Origin: JASEGV01 sp037443545
GTDB taxonomy: Bacteria > Bacteroidota > Ignavibacteria > UBA10030 > BY39
Reading direction: 5' to 3'
Assembly: GCA_037443545.1 (NCBI GenBank)
Contig: JBBIOD010000088.1
Span: 1-7,289 of the forward strand
DNA: 7,289 nt
Part shown: positions 1-5,961 of the stretch, piece after piece
How positions within the stretch are numbered: the first letter of the stretch is position 1
Layout: every line of letters starts with the position of its first letter
Notes under the pieces: model-generated
Told to the model about the DNA's origin: nothing
The model's database searches: none
What the model saw: only the letters and a program-made list of their open reading frames with translations
Position numbers and translations under genes: made by a program

Positions 1-10
1 GAAAAAATTA

Positions 11-331
11 TTACTGATGCGAAAGTTTTAACCCTACTATGCCAATCACTATTAGTGTTACAGAAATTATTCTAAAGAAAGTAGCCGCATCTTTAAACAT
101 TAATATACCGACAACGAAAGCACCTACAGCACCGATGCCAGTCCAGACTGCATAAGCTGTTCCCATCGGTATTGTTTTTTGAGCGAGCCACAAGAATAAG
201 CCGCTAAAACTCATCGATATTACTGCGACGGTTATCCACAATATTTTTTTCTCGGTAACTTGAGATAGTTTTAAACCGAGGGGCCAGCCAATTTCGAAAA
301 TACCCGCGATAATAAGATAAAGCCAAGCCAT
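11..331 (-). CDS. sugE: SMR-family guanidinium exporter (Gdx/SugE type)
   Basis: Small four-helix inner-membrane transporter of the small multidrug resistance family. The family works as antiparallel dimers; the Gdx/SugE subtype exports guanidinium in exchange for protons. I chose the ATG at 331 (106 aa) over an in-frame GTG at 343 (110 aa). The ATG has AGGTGA 8 nt upstream, while the GTG has no spaced ribosome binding site. The ATG start also puts the essential glutamate at the canonical position, E13, with W16 one helix turn later. Other Gdx-type binding residues are visible: S43, Y60 and W63, in the segment GTAYAVWTGIGAVGA (57-71), which is the Gdx signature rather than the EmrE one. Length matches the family (about 105 aa). 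It starts 18 bp after the murA stop on the same strand, so it is probably the distal gene of that transcript. No guanidine riboswitch-like leader is possible in so short a gap. Family is very secure; substrate is inferred from motif subtype. Confidence 0.95.
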   Translation of the reverse strand: MAWLYLIIAGIFEIGWPLGLKLSQVTEKKILWITVAVISMSFSGLFLWLAQKTIPMGTAYAVWTGIGAVGAFVVGILMFKDAATFFRIISVTLIVIGIVGLKLSHQ

Positions 332-339
332 TTGAGTTG

Positions 340-345
340 TCACCT
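340..345 (-). promoter_or_regulatory. Shine-Dalgarno site deciding the sugE start
   Basis: On the minus strand this reads AGGTGA, 8 nt before the ATG at 331. It overlaps the alternative GTG codon (341-343), so that codon cannot use it. This supports the shorter 106-residue protein. Confidence 0.8.
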
Positions 346-349
346 AATG

Positions 350-1612
350 TTAATATTCCTTAGACGAAACCCGCCTGATGTCGGCGCCTAAAGCGCGAAG
401 TTTTTTCTCGATAGATTCGTAACCCCGATCGATGTGGTAAACACGCAAAACTTCCGTTGTCCCCTCTGCTACAAGACCTGCTAGAATCAAAGATGCTGAT
501 GCACGCAGATCGGTTGACATTACTTTTGCGCCGATGAGTTTTTTAACTCCCCGAACCACTGCAACATTTTCGAGTAATTCAATATCCGCTCCGAGACGCA
601 CCAACTCCGGGACGTGCTTGAATCTGTCGTAATAAATTGTGTCTTTAATTACTGACATGCCATTGGCAAGTGTCATCAAGGCAATCCACTGGGCTTGCAT
701 ATCGGTTGGAAACCCGGGATATATCTCGGTTGTAACATCAACTTGTTTAATTCGTTTCGGTGCTTTTAATTCAATAAAATTATCACCTGTATTTATTAAA
801 CAACCGGTATCTTTTAATTTTTCGATTACTGCTGTTAACTCGTCAGGAATGCAGTTATTTATCTTCACGTTGCCGCCTGTTAAAGCTCCTGCAATTAAGA
901 AAGTACCCGCTTCGATTCTATCAGGAATCATTTCAGCATCAGTTGGCTGGAGTTCATTTACACCCTCAATTTCTAATTTGCGTGTCCCAACTCCGCTAAT
1001 CTTCGCCCCCATTTTGATAAGAAAATTCACGAGTGCTGATATTTCGGGTTCGATGGCTGCGTTTTCTATAACAGTTAGCCCCTTTGCAAATACTGCCGCC
1101 ATTAAAACATTTCCGGTGGCGCCCACGCTCGAAACATCGAACGAGATTTTTGTTCCGATTAACCGCTTTGCTTTTGCGATGATGTATCCTCTATCTAACT
1201 CAACCTCAGCACCTAATTTTTTCATACCTTCGATGTGAAGATTGATAGGACGCGGGCCCCAGGCACAACCACCGGGCATCGATACTTTTGCATATCCGTA
1301 ACGAGAAAGAAGTGGACCTAAAACATAAATCGATGCCCGCATTTTTTTAACTAACTCGTACGGAGCTTCGTATTTGTTCACTCTTGTTGTATCGATTGTC
1401 ATTCGATGCCCGCGGCGTTTTGTAACAACACCTAATCCACTGAGCAGCGAAGCCATCGTTTTTATGTCGCGTAGGTCAGGAATGTTGGAAAATGTGAATT
1501 TGCCGGTTGCGAGTATTGCTGCCGGCATTACAGCCAGTGCAGCGTTCTTTGCGCCGCTGATCCCTACTTCGCCGCTTAGTTTATTACCACCTTTTATTAT
1601 AAACTTATCCAC
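350..1612 (-). CDS. murA: UDP-N-acetylglucosamine 1-carboxyvinyltransferase (MurA)
   Basis: Cytoplasmic enzyme that transfers enolpyruvate from phosphoenolpyruvate to UDP-GlcNAc, the first committed step of peptidoglycan precursor synthesis. The 420 residues are full length for the family and begin with the typical MDKFIIKGG. Active-site landmarks are all present: K22-N23 in SGAKNAAL, R92, the catalytic loop PGGCAWGPRP with C116 (E. coli Cys115) and R121, D304 in YPGFPTDMQAQ (E. coli Asp305), and R330, R370 and R396 (E. coli R331, R371, R397). Cys rather than Asp in the loop is the form that fosfomycin alkylates, so this enzyme should be intrinsically sensitive; that is an inference. The start is GTG, with no recognisable Shine-Dalgarno sequence and no upstream in-frame ATG close by. 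The gene lies 54 bp downstream of the C69 peptidase and 18 bp upstream of sugE, all on the same strand. Confidence 0.98.
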   Translation of the reverse strand: MDKFIIKGGNKLSGEVGISGAKNAALAVMPAAILATGKFTFSNIPDLRDIKTMASLLSGLGVVTKRRGHRMTIDTTRVNKYEAPYELVKKMRASIYVLGPLLSRYGYAKVSMPGGCAWGPRPINLHIEGMKKLGAEVELDRGYIIAKAKRLIGTKISFDVSSVGATGNVLMAAVFAKGLTVIENAAIEPEISALVNFLIKMGAKISGVGTRKLEIEGVNELQPTDAEMIPDRIEAGTFLIAGALTGGNVKINNCIPDELTAVIEKLKDTGCLINTGDNFIELKAPKRIKQVDVTTEIYPGFPTDMQAQWIALMTLANGMSVIKDTIYYDRFKHVPELVRLGADIELLENVAVVRGVKKLIGAKVMSTDLRASASLILAGLVAEGTTEVLRVYHIDRGYESIEKKLRALGADIRRVSSKEY

Positions 1613-1629
1613 TTTATGATTTATGATTT
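1613..1629 (-). repeat. Short 7-bp tandem repeat before murA
   Basis: On the plus strand TTTATGA occurs twice in tandem, followed by TTT. Read towards murA it is AAATCAT AAATCAT AAA, directly abutting the GTG start. It fills the space where a ribosome binding site would normally sit. It may be chance in AT-rich leader DNA, or an A-rich unstructured leader that helps initiation in the absence of a Shine-Dalgarno sequence. Confidence 0.5.
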
Positions 1630-1666
1630 GGAATTTTAGACCCTTGCAAATGCTCGAAGCAAATTT

Positions 1667-3214
1667 TTAATTGGATTTCCCCATGTGTTTGTTGTGCAGT
1701 ACTTCAAGCTCTTTCATCAATTTATCTATTTGTTCAATCTTTTCGGTTGGAGATTTTTCGTTCGGCTTTACTTTCAGAGCATCAGTGAACGATTTTTTAG
1801 CATCAGCATATTTATTTTCTTTCAGAAGTTTATCGCCTGTAGAAATTAATTTCTGATATTCTCTCTCGATTTCAGCTGGAAGTTTTTTCATCTTCAATAT
1901 ACTGCCTGCATCGGCAACTACATTTTTCTTCCACGTTTCCGAATATCCGGGATGTGTGGGTTTGTTGTATTCGTTTTTCACATTTCCGTCTAAATATTTG
2001 AAGATTAAAAATTCACCTAATTTTCTCCACCGTTCGACTGTAGTTTTTGCTTGTTCAAGTGTGTAGTCGGTTAAATAATCTCTCGCTTTTTCGGGAGAAG
2101 ATTTATATAGTATTTCTGCTGCTTTTTCTATCCCCGGTTGGTTGGCTAAAAATTTTCCTTCTAACTCCCGTTGCACAAGTTGAATATCTTTTATCATATC
2201 GCTGTAACGTGAGTATGCATAATTAGCCACAAAATTGAAAACCCAGAAAGCCGATTCCCAAGTGAATTCGTTGAACGAGCCAGTTCCAACCGCATAGTTA
2301 TAAGGAATTTTTTTAATTCCACAGTAAATTGGGACATAAACGGTAGAGTAAGAATCGTCGATACCGAACCACGTAATACCACCGATTGGATCCGGCAACC
2401 ACGATCGGGATTGAGTTACAAAAACCCAGGCGCTTTGTTGTGTTGATATTGCACGTTCGTTCAAGTATGTTTCATCTTCATGCTTCCATGTTAACGGACG
2501 CCATCGGTATGGGCAGGCATACGGACCGGCGCCAACATCTTTTGTCATATCAAATTCAGTCCCCTGGAAATGGTCGCGCATTAATTCCATTACATCGTGC
2601 ACCGATAATTTTTTATCTGGCTTTATCCACAGTGGCATCCGCTCTAACGATTCACCTTTGATGTATGAAATATATTTTTCCATATTTTTATTCGTTCTTC
2701 TAAACACTGACCAGACTCTACCTTCACAGAACCGAATCGAGTTGTAAGCCAATGGTGCATATGTATCTGAAAAACTAAAATCTTTATCTTGTCCAGAGAA
2801 ATAACCTTTCGACCGGGCAAATGAAATTACGTCGGGGGAATAAATACAATTGTTCGGATCGTTAAGGGGAAAGGTTGTAATTCGGGCGTGGTTTGCGTGT
2901 GCCGAAATAAAGCCGTCAGGGATTCTTTGTGCAACCCACACTGCTCCTTTGTTCCCTTCACCTTTTCCGATAATTTCAAAAATCCAAACCTCGTTCGGAT
3001 CAGCGATAGATATCGATTCGCCTGAGCTATAGTAGCCGTATTCAGCTACTAACTCACCCATTAACTTAATTGCTTCGCGTGCGGTTTTGGCACGTTGCAG
3101 CGTTACATAAATCAGCGTACCGTAATCTACAATTCCTTTTTTATCTATCAACTCATCACGTCCGCCAAAAGTGGTTTCGCTGATAGTTAGCTGGTATTCG
3201 TTCATATTCCCGAT
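1667..3214 (-). CDS. Exported family C69 dipeptidase, N-terminus lost in assembly gap
   Basis: 515 C-terminal residues of a peptidase family C69 (PepD-like, Ntn-hydrolase) protein, probably cleaving dipeptides outside the cytoplasm. Counting from the first sequenced residue, family landmarks are IGNMNEYQLTISETTFGGR (1-19), YGYYSSGESISIADPNEVWI (59-78), WVAQRIPDGFISAHANHARI (93-112), PLWIKPDKKLSVHDVMELMR (194-213), GAGPYACPYRWRPLTW (228-243), NERAISTQQ (252-260) and YVPIYCGI (293-300). The core ends near residue 442. About 70 charged residues follow, with a TPR-like helix pair (about 453-500, including KYADAKKSFTDALKVKPNE), then a short helical tail. In C69 enzymes the mature protein begins at the catalytic Cys. 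That residue and any signal peptide must lie in the N gap, so activity cannot be confirmed. A TTG-initiated reading (MNF) beyond the gap at 3317-3325 depends on the arbitrary gap length and is not credible as the start. The gene is upstream of murA on the same strand. Confidence 0.92.
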   Translation of the reverse strand: MGNMNEYQLTISETTFGGRDELIDKKGIVDYGTLIYVTLQRAKTAREAIKLMGELVAEYGYYSSGESISIADPNEVWIFEIIGKGEGNKGAVWVAQRIPDGFISAHANHARITTFPLNDPNNCIYSPDVISFARSKGYFSGQDKDFSFSDTYAPLAYNSIRFCEGRVWSVFRRTNKNMEKYISYIKGESLERMPLWIKPDKKLSVHDVMELMRDHFQGTEFDMTKDVGAGPYACPYRWRPLTWKHEDETYLNERAISTQQSAWVFVTQSRSWLPDPIGGITWFGIDDSYSTVYVPIYCGIKKIPYNYAVGTGSFNEFTWESAFWVFNFVANYAYSRYSDMIKDIQLVQRELEGKFLANQPGIEKAAEILYKSSPEKARDYLTDYTLEQAKTTVERWRKLGEFLIFKYLDGNVKNEYNKPTHPGYSETWKKNVVADAGSILKMKKLPAEIEREYQKLISTGDKLLKENKYADAKKSFTDALKVKPNEKSPTEKIEQIDKLMKELEVLHNKHMGKSN

Positions 3215-3314
3215 NNNNNNNNNNNNNNNNNNNNNNNNNNNNNNNNNNNNNNNNNNNNNNNNNNNNNNNNNNNNNNNNNNNNNNNNNNNNNNNNNNNNNN
3301 NNNNNNNNNNNNNN
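3215..3314. other. Assembly gap of 100 N
   Basis: Exactly 100 N, the conventional filler for a gap of unknown size. It removes the start, the probable signal peptide and the catalytic N-terminus of the C69 peptidase. From family architecture, roughly 80-110 residues precede the IGNMNEYQ motif, so the real missing sequence is likely nearer 250-350 bp than 100 bp. That size is an estimate from memory of the family, not a measurement. Confidence 0.98.
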
Positions 3315-3340
3315 GTAAAATTCAAAAGAAGAAATTTATT

Positions 3341-3363
3341 AAATCGGATATAAAATCCGACTT
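3341..3363 (-). terminator. Hairpin after the DUF5916 gene, possible weak terminator
   Basis: AAATCGGAT and ATCCGACTT form a 9-bp stem with one G-T type pair and a 5-nt loop (ATAAA on the plus strand). On the minus strand it begins 6 nt after the TAG stop of the DUF5916 gene. It is followed by AATAAATTTCTTCTTTTG, which is T-rich but not a clean T run. It could be a weak intrinsic terminator or a 3'-end stabilising hairpin separating that gene from the C69 peptidase gene. GC content of the stem is modest. Confidence 0.45.
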
Positions 3364-3369
3364 ACATAT

Positions 3370-5790
3370 CTACAGAGTCAACCAGTAACTAACTTTTAAT
3401 AATAAGATATTTGCTGGCGAGGTTCTGAAAGTTTCATTCACATCGTATTTTAAATTGCTGAAGTAGTTTTCGGTTTCGTTTTGCCTATTATGCGTCCATA
3501 CAAAATATGCAGTACTGCCTGGCAAGTATTCCCATCTCAAAACAAAATTTGTGTTAAAAAATTTGTCATTAAAATCGCGGTCGATTGTCTCTGTGTAATC
3601 AACAAAATTTTTAGTGTCAATTAACTGCCTGAAATTTTTATAATGTCCTTTCGCGATGAATAATTGACCGTAAAGCTGTAAAGTCAATTCGTGTGTAAAA
3701 GTGATTGTTGTCCGCAGTGTAAAATTTACCTCATCGGTACTTCTGTCGCCGAAAATACTTACCTTTTTATCACCTATGAAAATATTTCTTGCCCACGCTT
3801 CTTGATTACGAATTTGTTTGTACTCCGAACCAAGCCCGATTTCTATCCAAGTAAGCGGCATTAATTCCAATTCAATTTCGTGTACGTGCATCCGTTTCAT
3901 TTTACTATCAAAGCCGAAATCATAGTCGTAGCCGATGATGTAATTTTTCCGGTTATCAGTTCGTATGAAAAAACCAACCATTGAAGAAACAGGTTTACGG
4001 TATAAACCGTTGCCACGGGTCTCACGGTCGTCATATCTTCCCATCTCGATGCTGGCAAACGAACGCAAGCGCCAGTAATTGTGAAAACCGCCATAACCGC
4101 CAATACGAGCTTCACGAACAAGATTGGGACCATCGAACGACCACCTTTCGTGTAGAAATAAGGATGTCCGCCACTCACGAAGGAATTCCGAAGGTTGATC
4201 TTCTTTGTAGATGATCGAACTTATAAATCCATAATCTTTTGGTCGTTGAAAAAAACCAAGGTCGTTTATATTATAATTATTTGAAGTGAAATCGAGAGCA
4301 GTATTCCATAGCCAATGGTCGCCGGCAATTTTTCCGAAATTAAATCTGCCCGCCGTACCATCAATCCGATGTCCTTTTCTGATACCGAAAGACCCTGCAA
4401 AAAATCCATCTGCAGAGTAATTGTTATCGAGCAAACGAAGATTCCAGTCTAATCCGCTTGAAAAAACCGGTACCCCTTGACGTTTTGCAACCGAAGTCAT
4501 AATTAAACCGATATTTGAATTTTCCAGAACATCCTGTTTTATTCGTATAATATTAAAATGCGCTAGTGGTTCAATCATTTGTTTTGAACTAATTCCTATT
4601 GAATCGACTACCGTTGCATATTCTTGTTTTGTGAGTGCTTGCAACACACCAAGCGAAAAGCCATCGGAAGTTTTCCCGCTTAATTTTGCTGCACCGAGTA
4701 TAGAAACACTTTGTGGTAGGTGTTTTATATATCCATCCGGAGGAATTTTTACTTCGCCGGGTCGGATCGCACGACCGATTCGCCGGGAATAAAATAAACC
4801 GGGACCGAATTGATTACCAAATGTACTAAAGCGCATAATTTGTGTTCCTTCAATGAAGAAGGGGCGCTTTTCTGGGAAAAAAGTTTCGTAAGTTGATAAG
4901 TTCAGAACAGCAGGGTCGGCTTCGACCTGACCAAATTCGGGGTTGATAGTTGCTTCTAATGTAAAATTACTTGTCAAACCATATTTAACATCAACACCTG
5001 TGTTTGCTGAAAAGTCGGGCGTCTTCGGAAAATCTTTGGTCGATGGTTCATAACTTTGCTTTCCGGTAACGAAGGGTAACACTTCAAGCCGCATTTTTTC
5101 AGGTAAATTTTGTAAACCTGTTAAATGACCGAAACGGGATACGAAACCGCTTTCGCTTTTCTTGATTGGCGACCAAAAAGATCGTTCGTTTTTACGACTG
5201 ATTAAGCGTATGAAGTTGATGCCCCAATCGGAATTACCATTTCCATTCTTACGATAGCGTAAAATGCTGAAAGGAATTTTAAGTTCAGCCGACCAGCCAT
5301 TAGAAAGAATCTTAGTTCGGGCATCCCACACCGCATCCCAAGTGATGTCTTCACGTTGAGCATCGTCGTATTGCAAAATATCTACTCTAACACCCGCGGC
5401 ATTTAATGTAAACTCAAACGCAGTTTGGTGATCGTGGTACGAATCTATTCTGATAGAAATTAAATCAGAGTTAATTTCATTATCCCTGCGGGTAAGTCGT
5501 GCAACAATTTTGTTAGGTTCAGAATCGAACATCATACAGCCCAGATACAATGCGTCGTCATCATATAATACCCGGACTTCAGTCGCTTCCGAAGCTGGTT
5601 CACCTTCTAACGGATCGTGTTGAATAAAATCTTTTGCGGCTTGGGCATTCAACCAAATCGCTTCATCCAAAATTCCATCAATTACAGGAGGATTTGAAAT
5701 CCGGTAGGCAACAATTATTTGTTCGTTTCCACCCGCAAAAATTTCAAGAAAACTCAATAAAAAGGCTATAGCAAATATTTTATATTTCAA
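3370..5790 (-). CDS. CBM9-like domain / DUF5916 outer-membrane-type protein
   Basis: 806 aa. A signal peptide is evident (MKYKIFAIAFLLSFLEIFAG, cleavage probably near 19-22). Residues about 24-200 resemble the CBM9-like beta-sandwich seen in this family: PPVIDGILDEAIW (34-46), VRVLYDDDALYLG (72-84), WDAVWDARTK (151-160), GWSAELKIPFSILRY (165-179). Residues about 230-806 carry DUF5916 signatures: TLEATINPEFGQVEADPAVL (277-296), ETFFPEKRPFFIEG (302-315), LFYSRRIGR (332-340), and near the end VLRWEYLPGSTAYFVW (750-765). The C-terminal two thirds alternate polar and hydrophobic residues with many aromatics and end in a strand (LLLKVSYWLTL). This suggests an outer-membrane beta-barrel with a periplasmic carbohydrate-binding-like head. 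Ligand and activity are unknown; some homologues are labelled hydrolases without good support. The TTG start is chosen because it opens the signal peptide and has AGGA 7 nt upstream. It diverges from the DUF6600-type gene. Confidence 0.9.
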   Translation of the reverse strand: MKYKIFAIAFLLSFLEIFAGGNEQIIVAYRISNPPVIDGILDEAIWLNAQAAKDFIQHDPLEGEPASEATEVRVLYDDDALYLGCMMFDSEPNKIVARLTRRDNEINSDLISIRIDSYHDHQTAFEFTLNAAGVRVDILQYDDAQREDITWDAVWDARTKILSNGWSAELKIPFSILRYRKNGNGNSDWGINFIRLISRKNERSFWSPIKKSESGFVSRFGHLTGLQNLPEKMRLEVLPFVTGKQSYEPSTKDFPKTPDFSANTGVDVKYGLTSNFTLEATINPEFGQVEADPAVLNLSTYETFFPEKRPFFIEGTQIMRFSTFGNQFGPGLFYSRRIGRAIRPGEVKIPPDGYIKHLPQSVSILGAAKLSGKTSDGFSLGVLQALTKQEYATVVDSIGISSKQMIEPLAHFNIIRIKQDVLENSNIGLIMTSVAKRQGVPVFSSGLDWNLRLLDNNYSADGFFAGSFGIRKGHRIDGTAGRFNFGKIAGDHWLWNTALDFTSNNYNINDLGFFQRPKDYGFISSIIYKEDQPSEFLREWRTSLFLHERWSFDGPNLVREARIGGYGGFHNYWRLRSFASIEMGRYDDRETRGNGLYRKPVSSMVGFFIRTDNRKNYIIGYDYDFGFDSKMKRMHVHEIELELMPLTWIEIGLGSEYKQIRNQEAWARNIFIGDKKVSIFGDRSTDEVNFTLRTTITFTHELTLQLYGQLFIAKGHYKNFRQLIDTKNFVDYTETIDRDFNDKFFNTNFVLRWEYLPGSTAYFVWTHNRQNETENYFSNLKYDVNETFRTSPANILLLKVSYWLTL

Positions 5791-5797
5791 TTTAAAA

Positions 5798-5803
5798 TCC
5801 TAA
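5798..5803 (-). promoter_or_regulatory. Shine-Dalgarno site supporting a TTG start
   Basis: On the minus strand this reads TTAGGA, 7 nt upstream of the TTG at 5788-5790. There is no in-frame ATG that would keep the signal peptide, so this site is the main support for TTG initiation of the DUF5916 protein. Confidence 0.65.
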
Positions 5804-5844
5804 TTTGATATGGAATTGTATCCAATAAAGACATAATGATTTAG

Positions 5845-5850
5845 ATTATA
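5845..5850 (-). promoter_or_regulatory. Possible -10 element for the DUF5916 gene
   Basis: A perfect TATAAT on the minus strand, about 55 bp upstream of the TTG start, inside the divergent intergenic region. The best -35-like hexamer is TTTACA (plus-strand 5872-5877), but the spacing is 21 bp, longer than the usual 16-18. No clear Bacteroidota-type TAnnTTTG element was found. In such AT-rich DNA a chance match is quite possible. No convincing promoter for the plus-strand gene stands out; TAAAAT at 5874-5879 is only a weak candidate. Confidence 0.3.
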
Positions 5851-5961
5851 GACAATCGGGGTTTAAATTTATGTAAAATAACTCGAATTTCCAAAGAAAA
5901 TAGCTGGCACAATGATTGAGTAAAAAGAATTTGAATGTTTAACAACAAACGAGTTGATAAA

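Noticed and set aside
332..349. A guanidine riboswitch upstream of sugE
   Set aside because: Only 18 bp separate the murA stop from the sugE ATG, too short for any known guanidine riboswitch. I saw no such structure within the end of murA.
639..1238. A 199-codon open frame on the plus strand inside murA
   Set aside because: It lies antisense to a full-length MurA whose active-site residues are all intact. The translation shows no domain or signal I recognise and is Ser/Pro/Ile-rich, as expected of a shadow frame.
3315..3369. This stretch as the N-terminal coding part of the C69 peptidase
   Set aside because: On the minus strand it holds a hairpin right after the DUF5916 stop and AT-rich leader-like DNA. 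The only in-frame start is a TTG with no signal peptide after it, and linkage across the N gap is arbitrary.
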